Source of the DNA: Algoriphagus limi
GTDB lineage: Bacteria > Bacteroidota > Bacteroidia > Cytophagales > Cyclobacteriaceae
Direction: 5' to 3'
Assembly: GCF_024919275.1 (NCBI RefSeq)
Contig: NZ_JANWGH010000004.1
Span: forward strand, 25,517 to 89,516
DNA: 64,000 nucleotides
Positions 27,063 to 35,742 of the stretch are shown in pieces. Each line of letters begins with the position of its first letter. The first letter of the stretch is position 1. Made by a program: the position numbers and the translations under genes. The notes under the pieces were generated by a model, which ran no database searches, was not told the DNA's origin, and worked only from the letters and a program-made list of their open reading frames with translations.

Positions 27063-27779
27063 ATGTCTAATCACTTGATTTATACAGTAGTTACCAATAA
27101 TTACGACAAGGTGAAGCCCGTTATTGGGGTTGAAGGATTTGATTTTTGGCTGTTTACGGATCAAGAGGATTTGAAAATTGAAGGATGGGAGACGAAAGTC
27201 TTGCCTAAATCAGAGAACCCTATTAAGCAACAAAGACTTTTGAAGATCAATAGTTGTGAATTCACGACTCCCTATGAATTGACAATCTATATGGATGGTA
27301 ACATGGAAATCATCCAAAATCCACAAAAATTTTTAGATAAGTTTTTCCGGGGTGGGTTTTTGACTTGTGAACATCCCAAGCGAAGCAGCCTAGCTGAAGA
27401 GGCCAAAGAGATTTTAAGAAAGAAAAAGGACTTGCCTGAAAATGTAGAAAGAACCTTGAATTATGCAAAAGCTATAGGCTATCAAGATGATCTAGGATTA
27501 TTCGAAACCATGGTTCTTGTAAGAGATAAATCTCCAGAGGTCAGGGCTTTGGAAGAGTCATGGGCCAAAATTCTTTCTGAATATTCTCATCGGGATCAAT
27601 TGAGTCTGCCTATTGCTTCCTATCTCACAAAGGTGCCGATCCATATTATTGAAAGAACGGAATTATTCAAGTACATCAAGCGAAACAGAGGCCATCATAT
27701 ATCCCTGAAGTTTCGGAAAAAGGGTGAAGCACCCTCTTCTAAGCTAGATTTTTTTAAGTGGCTTGGATTGAAGAAATAG
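27063..27779 (+). CDS. DUF616/TOD1-type putative glycosyltransferase
   Basis: 238 residues, no signal peptide. HLIYTVVTNNYDKVKPV at the N-terminus, FWLFTDQED, QQRLLKIN, and LTIYMDGNMEII (a D-G-N element in the position of a DxD motif). C-terminally DLGLFETMVLVRDKSP and HRDQLSLPIASY occur. This order is what I know from DUF616 (TOD1/MUCI70-like) proteins, considered glycosyltransferases. It is third of a small surface-glycan group with GT2 and FkbM but has its own orientation. Acceptor unknown. Confidence 0.7.
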   Translation: MSNHLIYTVVTNNYDKVKPVIGVEGFDFWLFTDQEDLKIEGWETKVLPKSENPIKQQRLLKINSCEFTTPYELTIYMDGNMEIIQNPQKFLDKFFRGGFLTCEHPKRSSLAEEAKEILRKKKDLPENVERTLNYAKAIGYQDDLGLFETMVLVRDKSPEVRALEESWAKILSEYSHRDQLSLPIASYLTKVPIHIIERTELFKYIKRNRGHHISLKFRKKGEAPSSKLDFFKWLGLKK

Positions 27780-27847
27780 GGCTAAGTCAGGTCGTTTTTT
27801 CTTAATTATAAGGTCAGTAGAAACTTTCGCTTTGTTTTTGATAGGAA

Positions 27848-27869
27848 AATCCAAATAAAAATTTGGATT
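27848..27869. repeat. Inverted repeat in intergenic region
   Basis: Perfect 9 bp stem AATCCAAAT / ATTTGGATT with a 4-base A loop. No T run follows, so it is not a classical terminator. The remaining 27780-28038 stretch has no gene that I can support. Confidence 0.5.
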
Positions 27870-27974
27870 AATAAAATAACTAAGTAAATTTATTTCGGTG
27901 ATTAAACAACTTTTGTCAATTATTCTTTAAAAAAATCAGAGGATAATTCCTTTATTTTCCTATTATGATGTTTT

Positions 27975-28008
27975 AAAAATCCGGATTAGCCATCCGGATT
28001 TTTCTTTT
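27975..28008 (+). terminator. Rho-independent terminator
   Basis: AAAAATCCGGA / TCCGGATTTTT perfect 11 bp stem, loop of 7, followed by CTTTT. It lies 195 bases after the DUF616-type gene and only 31 bases before the next start codon. Confidence 0.8.
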
Positions 28009-28038
28009 ATTTACACTTTAATCTTAACGGTAATTCCT

Positions 28039-29061
28039 TTGCGACTTCCTATTGCAGTTCTTTTTTCGGGTTTTTTGTTTCTGTCAAGCTTAGCGGCTCA
28101 AGCTCAGAAATCAGAATATGATTCCAATTATGTTGAGGTTCATCCGGAGCTTTTTGGGTTGAGGTTTTATTTTTCTAAAAAGTATACCAATGTTGCCATC
28201 AATGTTCCTGATCAAGATAGGCGTCTTATTTTTCGTCCAAATTCAGGAAATAATCTTGGTGTGGGGTTTACCTACCAAAAATTTACTTTGAATATTGCTG
28301 GACCGCTTTCATTTTTGAATCCCAACAGACAATTAGACTTCCCGAAATATTGGGATCTTCAGGCTCATATGTATCCAAAGAAAATGATCATTGATTTCTT
28401 TGGACAATTTTATGACGGTTTCATTCTCAGTGAAGATCAACTACAAAACTCTGATCAGGATTACTTACGAGAAGATATCAAGCTTCGAAAATATGGCTTG
28501 AATGTGAATTACCTCTTTCATGGAGATAAACTTTCTCTTCAGGCTGCTTTTAACCAATCCCATATCCAGAAAAAATCTGCTTTTTCACCATTTGTTGGTT
28601 TCGAGGTATATGGTGGGAAAGTAACAGGGGATTCATTGTTGATTCCGAGTACGGAGCAGCTTGAATCTGTCAATTTTCGGAGGGTGAATTATTTTCAGTT
28701 CGGTCCAAAGGTAGGCGGGGCAGGGACCTTGGTTTTTGGAAAGGGCTTTTTCCTAACAGGTGTCGCAGGGATCAATTTAAGTTTGGGTTATGCTGAATGG
28801 GAAAATAGCTCTGTTGAAGAAAAATGGGGGGCTTTTCCAACTTTTTTCCTGAGAGGGTTCGCCGGTTATAATACTAAGAAGTTTTCCATTAATGCGAATT
28901 ATGTATGGAAAAATCTGGCCCTTGTACAAGAGGAACCATTCGACCAAGCGATCAACACCGGAAATTACCGGATAAATTTTGTATACAAATTTGGGGTTGG
29001 GAAGTCATTTGAAAAGAAATTCCAAAAATTCAATCCTATCCGTCTGATCAGTAAAGATTGA
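28039..29061 (+). CDS. DUF4421-like outer-membrane protein
   Basis: 340 residues with signal peptide MRLPIAVLFSGFLFLSSLAAQAQ. The start codon is TTG at 28039; no in-frame ATG or GTG is found near, and without this start the signal peptide is lost. The mature part shows alternating hydrophobic strands (LRFYFSKKYTNVAINV, NLGVGFTYQKFTLNIAG, YRINFVYKFGVGKSF) and ends in a beta-signal-like region, consistent with an outer-membrane barrel. The N-terminal YVEVHPELFGLRFYFSKKYT block resembles DUF4421 proteins. Function unknown. It follows immediately after a terminator. Confidence 0.75.
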   Translation: MRLPIAVLFSGFLFLSSLAAQAQKSEYDSNYVEVHPELFGLRFYFSKKYTNVAINVPDQDRRLIFRPNSGNNLGVGFTYQKFTLNIAGPLSFLNPNRQLDFPKYWDLQAHMYPKKMIIDFFGQFYDGFILSEDQLQNSDQDYLREDIKLRKYGLNVNYLFHGDKLSLQAAFNQSHIQKKSAFSPFVGFEVYGGKVTGDSLLIPSTEQLESVNFRRVNYFQFGPKVGGAGTLVFGKGFFLTGVAGINLSLGYAEWENSSVEEKWGAFPTFFLRGFAGYNTKKFSINANYVWKNLALVQEEPFDQAINTGNYRINFVYKFGVGKSFEKKFQKFNPIRLISKD

Positions 29062-29072
29062 TTGTTTTTGCC

Positions 29073-29102
29073 TTGGGCTTTCTTTGATTTCACTTAGCTT
29101 TG
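29073..29102 (+). promoter_or_regulatory. Promoter of the aldehyde dehydrogenase gene
   Basis: TTG at 29073-29075, 19-base spacer, TAGCTTTG at 29095-29102. Full match to the Bacteroidota consensus, 27 bases before the start codon. Confidence 0.78.
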
Positions 29103-29128
29103 AGTAATCAACGAAAACTACAAGCAAC

Positions 29129-30673
29129 ATGGATAATCGATTTGGTATCGCTGAATCTTTGGAAAGATTAGGGGTGAAATCCCAAAATTTAGGTTCTTCA
29201 ACAGGGGAATCTTGGTTGGATTCCGGCAAAGACTTTTTCTCTTCTGTCTCTCCCGTAGATGGTTCGATTATAGCCGAAGTTCAGGAAACTAGTTCCGAGA
29301 CCTATGAGTCTGTAATTTCCACCGCCCAAATGGCATTTGAAAAGTGGCGTTTGGTACCCGCTCCCAAACGAGGTGAAATAGTAAGAGAAATTGGAAACGC
29401 TTTACGGGAAGTAAAAGCAGATTTAGGCAAGCTTGTATCCTTCGAAATGGGGAAATCTTATCAGGAAGGATTAGGAGAAGTTCAGGAAATGATCGATATC
29501 TGTGATTTTGCAGTAGGATTATCCAGACAACTTTATGGTTTGACTATGCCATCCGAGCGTCCTGGGCATAGGATGTACGAACAATGGCACCCGCTTGGAA
29601 TCGTCGGAATTATTTCCGCATTTAATTTTCCTGTTGCTGTTTGGTCCTGGAATGTTGCCTTAGCTTGGGTTTGCGGAGATGTGACCGTGTGGAAGCCTTC
29701 AGAAAAGGCTCCACTTTCCGGAATTGCTTGTCAGCATATAGTCAGTAAGATTTTCAAAAAACATGGGATGCCTGAAGGTATTTCGAACCTGATTATTGGG
29801 GATTACAAGGTAGGAGAGCTTCTTTCTCATGACCCGAGAGTGCCTTTGGTATCTGCTACAGGTTCTACTCGCATGGGTAAATTGGTAGGAAAGGCCGTGG
29901 GAGAGCGTTTGGGTAGAGCCCTTTTGGAATTAGGAGGAAATAACGCCATCATCATTACCGAAAACGCAGATTTGGATATGGCTATTCGGGGTGCACTTTT
30001 TGGAGCGGTGGGTACGGCAGGTCAGCGTTGTACCAGTACAAGAAGGCTGATTATCCATGAGAAAGTATATGATGAGGTGAAAAACAGATTGGCTTCTGCT
30101 TACAGTAAATTAGTGATAGGGGACCCATTGGATGAGCGAAATCATGTAGGACCATTGATCGACCGAGCTGCAGTAGAGATGTATTTGAAAGCAATTGAAA
30201 AAGTGAAGGAAGAAGGAGGGAAAGCTGTGGTAGAAGGTGGAGTTTTGAGTGGAGCAGGTTATGAATCTGGATGCTATGTCAAGCCTGCGATTTATGAGGC
30301 TGAAAACCATTTTGAAATTGTCCAGCATGAGACCTTTGCCCCGATTTTATATTTGATCAAATACAAAACTTTCGCTGAAGCAATCGCTCTGCATAATGGA
30401 GTTCCTCAAGGACTTTCTTCTGCGATCATGACTACCAATATGCGTGAAGCAGAAACTTTCTTGTCCGTTGCAGGATCTGATTGCGGAATTGCCAATGTGA
30501 ATATTGGTACCTCCGGCGCAGAAATCGGAGGAGCCTTTGGTGGCGAAAAAGAAACTGGAGGTGGTCGCGAGTCAGGTTCAGATGCCTGGAAAGCTTATAT
30601 GCGAAGACAAACGAATACGATTAATTACTCTACAGAATTGCCATTGGCGCAAGGAATCAAATTTGATATTTAA
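29129..30673 (+). CDS. Aldehyde dehydrogenase, ALDH7 type (alpha-aminoadipic semialdehyde dehydrogenase-like)
   Basis: 514 residues. Catalytic Cys301 in GQRCTSTRRL and general-base Glu267 in LLELGGNNA are both present; the NAD site shows SATGSTRMG. The combination ISAFNFPVAVWSWN, ELGGNNAIII and GGGRESGSDAWKAYMRRQT is that of antiquitin/AmaB enzymes, which oxidise alpha-aminoadipate semialdehyde in lysine breakdown. The neighbours do not include other lysine genes, so the substrate is inference from the family. It has its own promoter and a terminator. Confidence 0.92.
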   Translation: MDNRFGIAESLERLGVKSQNLGSSTGESWLDSGKDFFSSVSPVDGSIIAEVQETSSETYESVISTAQMAFEKWRLVPAPKRGEIVREIGNALREVKADLGKLVSFEMGKSYQEGLGEVQEMIDICDFAVGLSRQLYGLTMPSERPGHRMYEQWHPLGIVGIISAFNFPVAVWSWNVALAWVCGDVTVWKPSEKAPLSGIACQHIVSKIFKKHGMPEGISNLIIGDYKVGELLSHDPRVPLVSATGSTRMGKLVGKAVGERLGRALLELGGNNAIIITENADLDMAIRGALFGAVGTAGQRCTSTRRLIIHEKVYDEVKNRLASAYSKLVIGDPLDERNHVGPLIDRAAVEMYLKAIEKVKEEGGKAVVEGGVLSGAGYESGCYVKPAIYEAENHFEIVQHETFAPILYLIKYKTFAEAIALHNGVPQGLSSAIMTTNMREAETFLSVAGSDCGIANVNIGTSGAEIGGAFGGEKETGGGRESGSDAWKAYMRRQTNTINYSTELPLAQGIKFDI

Positions 30674-30696
30674 CTGAAAAAAATAATTCTAGTTTA

Positions 30697-30731
30697 AAGT
30701 CCTCAGTAATTGTTTATTGAGGACTTTTTTC
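30697..30731 (+). terminator. Rho-independent terminator
   Basis: AGTCCTCA / TGAGGACT stem with an 11-12 base loop, then six T. Confidence 0.85.
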
Positions 30732-30837
30732 AATATCAGGTTTCTCTTCCGTGACTTTTATATAATGTGTTTTGAATCTACCTCAGCACATGATTTAATG
30801 GAAAAGGAAAAAAATGATTTTTTCAGGGCTTCGTTGG

Positions 30838-31296
30838 TTAATCAATGTTTTTACGATAAATGATTTTCATGGGGTAGTCCATGTTTGGGACTTTAAAATC
30901 AAATATCAATTTATTTTCTGTTACTTCACTGACTTTCAACCGGGTTGGAATACTTGAATATGTGTCAAGATACGATAGTATAGAATCCGTTTCGTTAAAT
31001 AACCAAGTAGTTTTTATTTGTTTGTACTCCTTTTTATCAACCACTGTCATGATCAAAGAATCTTTGGTGAAAAAATTCATTTGATCCTCCTCTCTAAACT
31101 TGACTAGCCAATTCCATAATTCATCATCATTGGCTACTTGGTTTTGGACAATTTGAGATACTAAAAATGATTCATAAGGTTCATGGAGTTCTAGTTTCCA
31201 ATTTCCAAGAAGTTTGTTTTGAATCGAAGTTTGAGAATAGGTGTTTGCTGAAAGATTTAGTAAAGCAAAGAAGAATAAAAATATTTTGATTTTCAT
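30838..31296 (-). CDS. Exported lipocalin-like hypothetical protein
   Basis: 152 residues with a signal peptide (MKIKIFLFFFALLNLSANTYSQ). The mature start NKLLGNWKLEL is the G-x-W pattern of lipocalin-like and calycin beta barrels, and the end DYPMKIIYRKN fits the last strand. It is too divergent for a confident family. It is isolated: tRNA genes lie upstream on the same strand and the ALDH terminator lies downstream. No functional inference beyond small-ligand binding or stress protein is possible. Confidence 0.7.
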   Translation of the reverse strand: MKIKIFLFFFALLNLSANTYSQTSIQNKLLGNWKLELHEPYESFLVSQIVQNQVANDDELWNWLVKFREEDQMNFFTKDSLIMTVVDKKEYKQIKTTWLFNETDSILSYLDTYSSIPTRLKVSEVTENKLIFDFKVPNMDYPMKIIYRKNID

Positions 31297-31409
31297 AACA
31301 AAAAGAACAACTATTTTGAAATTAAAATATTCTTAATTGCTTTTATGTCAGGACGGTTTTGATTTAACAAATTTTAATGGGTGCGTAAAAAATGAAAATT
31401 TCAAAAAAT

Positions 31410-31436
31410 AAAAAAGCCCCAGATTTCTCTGAGGCT
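31410..31436 (-). terminator. Terminator of the tRNA-Val pair
   Basis: On the - strand: AGCCTCAGA-GAAA-TCTGGGGCT (one G-T pair) followed by TTTTTTATTTTTT. Confidence 0.88.
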
Positions 31437-31440
31437 AATG

Positions 31441-31515
31441 TGGGAGCTGAGGGATTCGAACCCCCGACCCTCTGCTTGTAAGGCAGATGCTCTGAACCAA
31501 CTGAGCTAAGCTCCC
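31441..31515 (-). tRNA. tRNA-Val (TAC), downstream copy
   Basis: 75 bases on the - strand: GGGAGCT acceptor paired with AGCTCCC, discriminator A, anticodon stem TCTGC/GCAGA with loop CTTACAA (anticodon TAC), T loop TTCGAAT. CCA is not encoded. Identical to the other copy. Confidence 0.96.
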
Positions 31516-31543
31516 GAATGGGTTTTTTACTTTCAAAAAGATG

Positions 31544-31618
31544 TGGGAGCTGAGGGATTCGAACCCCCGACCCTCTGCTTGTAAGGCAGATGCTCTGAAC
31601 CAACTGAGCTAAGCTCCC
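31544..31618 (-). tRNA. tRNA-Val (TAC), upstream copy
   Basis: Same 75-base sequence as the copy at 31441-31515, separated by 28 bases. First gene of the pair, 34 bases from a consensus promoter. Confidence 0.96.
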
Positions 31619-31652
31619 ATCTTTAGATTCCCGATCCATTTGAAAGGGAATG

Positions 31653-31682
31653 CAAAGGTAATTTGAAATTTATTTGAAGCAA
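31653..31682 (-). promoter_or_regulatory. Promoter of the tRNA-Val pair
   Basis: Reading leftward: TTG (31682-31680), 19-base spacer, TACCTTTG (31660-31653). Perfect consensus. Confidence 0.82.
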
Positions 31683-31752
31683 ATAAAGGGTTTTATTTTT
31701 TTTAATCAATTTGATAAATGATTGATTATGAGTTGGAAAATTTCTTCTTCAT

Positions 31753-33579
31753 TTACTCAATATTCAACATCACTCCCGCTCTAAACCATCGGCCTGGCAT
31801 TTGGACTGTTCCAGCTTCAATGTAATCGGTATTTGTGATATTGGAGGCTTCTGCAAAAACTCCAATTTTTCCAGCTCGATTATAATCAACTCGCATATCC
31901 AAAAGGAAATAGGGGTCTTGTCCCATCCGTTCGATGAACCGCATTTTGGTATTCCATTCCACCTTCTTTCCTATCCCCAAAAGCAGTCCGCCTAACAGCT
32001 GATTTTTGAGGGCAGTTAAAGCATAGCGGGTTTCTGTTCCAGGTTGCTCAACCAAATCAGCATTAATGTAATTGTAGGAAAACATGGCCTCTTTGACTGA
32101 AAATAGACTAGAGTTGTTATTCCATCGGTAAGTGAATGCTAGTTCGATTCCATCAAAGTTCACTTGATTAAAGTTTTGAGGTTGCCACGGTGTGTCTGCG
32201 TCAGGCCGGGTCCATTCTATGAGATCATCCGTTTTCCGAATGAAATAAACTGCCTCTGCAAAGAATCTTCCCTCAATCCACTTTGCTCCAATTTCAAAGT
32301 TTTGGGCTTCTTCCGGAAGTAGATTTTCATTTCCAATGTTTGTTGGGCCTACGTAGTATAAATCTGTGTAGGTTGGGATTCGAAAGCTTTTTCCCAAACT
32401 GGAATAGAATCGAAGGGCGTCGGTAGCTTGAAAACCAGCTTCCATTCCGGGGAAGTGTTTCCATCCCCAGTCATCAAAATAATTGGAATAAATACCTGCT
32501 CTAAAATCAAACCGATCCCCCAAAGGAATAAACTGCTCCAAAAATATTCCTCCAAGCGTACGGTTTCTTGCGCCCAAATTGTTGCTTTCTAGTTTTTCTT
32601 CCCGGATTTCAGCTCCAAAACCAGTTTTCCCCCAACTAGACTCCAAGCTTCCGTTCAGTTCCAGAGCATAAATGTTGGAGATATGATTGTTTTGATAGAA
32701 TTCAGGTTCATTTCTTCTGAGTCGGTACTCATCTTCATTCTTTCTCCAGTATGCTCGTGTATTTAAATAAAGGTTCCGATTGGAGAAAGTGTGACTTATA
32801 GCTCCTAAGCTAGTCTGAATGCTTTCCCATTGGTCAGGAAAAGCGCTGGTATAAAAACCATTTGCTCCGAAAGTTCTATCGGTATAAGCAATCATTCCTC
32901 GGATAGAATGGTTTTCATTTAAATCCAATCCTCCTTCATAGAAAAGGTTGCTGACTTGATAATCTGAATTATACCAATGTCCATTGGATTTATCTCGGGA
33001 AAGACTCAAGTTTTGCTTGAATGAACCTAAAGGAAGTGAGCCAGCAAAACTCAATCCCTGCATTCCAAAATCCCCTGCATAGCCTTGCAATCTCATGCTA
33101 CGTTGGTCACTCAATTCAGTGATAACATTTACTGCTCCGGCATAGGCATTTTGCCCAAAAATCCGAGCTCCCGGTCCTTTCAAAACCTCAACCCGATCAA
33201 TATTTATTAGTGGAACAGGGATATTCATCATATGATGCCCGGTTTGTGGATCGGTAAGTTTGATCCCATTTAGAAGCATGAGCGTCTGATTAAAAGACCC
33301 ACCACGAATACCTATATCTGCTTGAACTCCTGTTACACCTCGTTGGCGAACATCCACTCCCGGAACAAAAGCAAGTGCTTCCTGAAGACTTCTTCCAGGA
33401 GTTGTTTCTAGCTGTGGTTTGGTTACCACAGAGATATTCCTGTTTTGTTTTGAGAAGGGAATTTGAAGTCTGTTTTCCTGAATAATGATTTCTTCCAGGT
33501 TTTGGGATACAGTATCCACTTGCCCCCAAGCATAGGCGGTCGCCAACAATGCTGCGAAGGTCAATAGTACTTTTCTCAT
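31753..33579 (-). CDS. TonB-dependent outer-membrane receptor
   Basis: 608 residues from ATG 33579 (the frame opens at 33606, but MRKVLLTFAALLATAYAWGQ is the natural signal peptide). N-terminal plug at about residues 35-145 with the plug signatures RSLQEALAFVPGVDVRQRG, IGIRGGSFNQTLMLLNGI and VEVLKGPGARIFGQNAYAG-AVNVIT. A 22-strand barrel follows and ends in WFRAGVMLNIE. It lacks the carboxypeptidase-regulatory N-terminal domain and has no SusD partner, so it is a BtuB/FecA-like small-ligand receptor rather than a SusC type. Ligand unknown; no B12 riboswitch is visible upstream. Confidence 0.92.
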   Translation of the reverse strand: MRKVLLTFAALLATAYAWGQVDTVSQNLEEIIIQENRLQIPFSKQNRNISVVTKPQLETTPGRSLQEALAFVPGVDVRQRGVTGVQADIGIRGGSFNQTLMLLNGIKLTDPQTGHHMMNIPVPLINIDRVEVLKGPGARIFGQNAYAGAVNVITELSDQRSMRLQGYAGDFGMQGLSFAGSLPLGSFKQNLSLSRDKSNGHWYNSDYQVSNLFYEGGLDLNENHSIRGMIAYTDRTFGANGFYTSAFPDQWESIQTSLGAISHTFSNRNLYLNTRAYWRKNEDEYRLRRNEPEFYQNNHISNIYALELNGSLESSWGKTGFGAEIREEKLESNNLGARNRTLGGIFLEQFIPLGDRFDFRAGIYSNYFDDWGWKHFPGMEAGFQATDALRFYSSLGKSFRIPTYTDLYYVGPTNIGNENLLPEEAQNFEIGAKWIEGRFFAEAVYFIRKTDDLIEWTRPDADTPWQPQNFNQVNFDGIELAFTYRWNNNSSLFSVKEAMFSYNYINADLVEQPGTETRYALTALKNQLLGGLLLGIGKKVEWNTKMRFIERMGQDPYFLLDMRVDYNRAGKIGVFAEASNITNTDYIEAGTVQMPGRWFRAGVMLNIE

Positions 33580-33603
33580 AAAGATCAATGCGTAATAGTA
33601 AGG

Positions 33604-33634
33604 CAAAGTTGGAGCGTAAAAATTCCTTATCCAA
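33604..33634 (-). promoter_or_regulatory. Candidate promoter of the TonB receptor
   Basis: Reading leftward: TTG (33634-33632), 20-base spacer, CAACTTTG (33611-33604). The -7 box has one mismatch from TAnnTTTG. Confidence 0.45.
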
Positions 33635-33689
33635 TTTTTAGATGGATGTAAAAAATGGTTAATGCTAGATGTACTTGTGTAAAATAGGC

Positions 33690-33719
33690 TTGATAAAACT
33701 CTTCTTGTCCGTACTTTTA
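33690..33719 (+). promoter_or_regulatory. Promoter of the M1 metallopeptidase
   Basis: TTG at 33690-33692, 19-base spacer, TACTTTTA at 33712-33719 (last base differs from the consensus). Lies 23 bases upstream of the start. Confidence 0.6.
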
Positions 33720-33742
33720 AGGAACAAACAAAAAATAGAAAT

Positions 33743-35698
33743 ATGGTTAGAAAATTAGCTTTTGGACTGTTGTTTTCGATCAGTGTTGGGGTCGGGGCCA
33801 GTTTTGCCCAACAGGGTTTAGCAAATAATCAGGCAGATTTTGGTGAATTTATTGACCGTAAAGGGACCTACACCCGGACAGCTTCCGGAAAGCCAAGTGA
33901 GAATTACTGGCAAAATGAAGCTGATTACCAAATTGAAGTCACCCTAAATGAAGACGAGCATGTTCTCAGTGGAAAAGTGACTATTGATTATACCAATAAC
34001 AGCCCAGAGGAATTGGAGTTTGTTTGGCTTCAATTGGAGCAAAACCGATTTACAGAAGACTCACGTGGAGCTTTGACTACGCCTATCCAAGGTTACCGCT
34101 ACAATGGGGATGCCGATGGAGGTTTTGATATTTCGGCTGTCCAGGCAAAAGTCGGATCTAAGGGCTCTGTTTCTTCCAAATACCTGATCAACGATACCCG
34201 TATGCAGGTTTGGTTTAATGAACCAATTCCGGCAAAAGGAGGAAAAGCGACCATTTCTATGAATTTTTCCTTCAAAGTTCCTGAGAAAGGGATGGATAGA
34301 ATGGGGAGACTGAAGGTGGAAGACGGATGGATTTATGCTTTTGCCCAGTGGTATCCTAAAATGTCTGTATTCGATGATATTGAAGGATGGAATGTCGAAC
34401 CATATTTGGGAGCTGGTGAGTTCTACTTGGAATACGGTGATTTTGATTATAAAGTGACCGTTCCATACGATCACATTGTGGTAGGATCAGGGAAGTTGAT
34501 GAATCCAAAAGATGTATTGTCAAAAGAACTTCAGGATCGCTATGCAAAAGCGCAAGCGAGTGATGAAACAGTTTATTTGGTTTCTCCTGAGGAGATCCAG
34601 AACACGGAGCTAACTCGTCCTAAGCAGGAGGGAATGATTACTTGGCATTTCCAGATTGAAAATTCTCGGGATGTGGCTTTTGCTACTTCTAAGACCTTTA
34701 TTTGGGATGCAGCAAAAATCAATTTGCCTAGTGGCAAAACCATTCTGGCTCAATCAGTATATCCTAAAGAGTCGGATGGGGAAGGAGCTTGGTCTAGATC
34801 TACAGAATACTCCAAAGCTTCCATCGAGCACTATTCTCAGATGTGGTTCGAGTTTCCTTATGAAACAGCTACCAATGTGGCAGCAGACATCGGGGGAATG
34901 GAATATCCAGGTTTGAACTTCTGTAGATATACTTCCAAAGGAGAAGGACTTTGGGGAGTGACTGATCATGAATTTGGCCACAACTGGTTCCCGATGATCG
35001 TTGGTAACAATGAGCGCCGCTACGCCTGGATGGACGAAGGATTCAACACCTTCATCAATCACTATAGTACCTTAGCTTTCAATGATGGGGAATATTCCTC
35101 CAATCTGAATCAAACCCGACGATACAACAATTACTTCCTCAATGACAATCGAGAGGGAATTGATACCTATCCAGATGTGGCAAGAACTTCCAACTTGGGG
35201 ATGGTCGCTTATATGAAGCCAGGAATTGGGTTGATTATGTTAAGGGAATACATTCTGGGGCCTGAGCGTTTTGACAATGCTTTCCGATCTTATATCAAGA
35301 CTTGGGCTTATAAGCATCCACAGCCTTCTGATTTCTTTAATCATATTGAAAATGTGGCTGGAGAAAATCTTTCTTGGTTCTGGAAAGGTTGGTTCTTTGG
35401 AAATGGAAATATTGACCTAGCGATAAATGGTGTGGTACCTTATGCAGGAAATTATGTGGTTGTTCTCGCAAATAAAGGTGATATCCCAATGCCAGTGTTA
35501 TTGGAAATCGAATTTGAGGATGGAAGCAAGGAGCGTCAAATGATTCCGGTAGAAATCTGGCAGCGAGGTGATACTTGGAATCACATGATTAAGACTGATA
35601 AAAAGGTCACTTCGGTTACCATTGATCCGGATAAAATTTTGCCTGATGTCAATTTAGGAAATGACCATTGGCCACAGCCTATTTACGACGAAGATTAA
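33743..35698 (+). CDS. M1 family metallopeptidase, exported
   Basis: 651 residues with a signal peptide ending near GASFAQ. Zinc site H409-E410-F-G-H413 and E432, spaced HExxH-x18-E as required for M1 peptidases (DHEFGHNWFPMIV and WMDEGFNTF). The substrate-binding GGMEYPG replaces the usual GAMEN. The N-terminal beta domain (30-260) precedes the catalytic domain; it is shorter than classical PepN because the C-terminal helical domain is reduced. A periplasmic peptide-degrading enzyme is expected. Monocistronic; divergent from the TonB receptor. Confidence 0.92.
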   Translation: MVRKLAFGLLFSISVGVGASFAQQGLANNQADFGEFIDRKGTYTRTASGKPSENYWQNEADYQIEVTLNEDEHVLSGKVTIDYTNNSPEELEFVWLQLEQNRFTEDSRGALTTPIQGYRYNGDADGGFDISAVQAKVGSKGSVSSKYLINDTRMQVWFNEPIPAKGGKATISMNFSFKVPEKGMDRMGRLKVEDGWIYAFAQWYPKMSVFDDIEGWNVEPYLGAGEFYLEYGDFDYKVTVPYDHIVVGSGKLMNPKDVLSKELQDRYAKAQASDETVYLVSPEEIQNTELTRPKQEGMITWHFQIENSRDVAFATSKTFIWDAAKINLPSGKTILAQSVYPKESDGEGAWSRSTEYSKASIEHYSQMWFEFPYETATNVAADIGGMEYPGLNFCRYTSKGEGLWGVTDHEFGHNWFPMIVGNNERRYAWMDEGFNTFINHYSTLAFNDGEYSSNLNQTRRYNNYFLNDNREGIDTYPDVARTSNLGMVAYMKPGIGLIMLREYILGPERFDNAFRSYIKTWAYKHPQPSDFFNHIENVAGENLSWFWKGWFFGNGNIDLAINGVVPYAGNYVVVLANKGDIPMPVLLEIEFEDGSKERQMIPVEIWQRGDTWNHMIKTDKKVTSVTIDPDKILPDVNLGNDHWPQPIYDED

Positions 35699-35705
35699 AA
35701 TTACA

Positions 35706-35739
35706 AACCCGATCAAAAATTCAATTGATCGGGTTTTTT
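35706..35739 (+). terminator. Rho-independent terminator
   Basis: AACCCGATCAA / TTGATCGGGTT 11 bp stem, then T run. Confidence 0.9.
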
Positions 35740-35742
35740 CAT

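Noticed and set aside
31364..31639. 91-residue leftward frame over the tRNA-Val pair
   Set aside because: It translates two tRNA genes (repeated peptide), a known artefact.
33580..33742. Cobalamin riboswitch upstream of the TonB receptor
   Set aside because: The divergent region is only about 160 bases and no B12-box-like sequence was seen.
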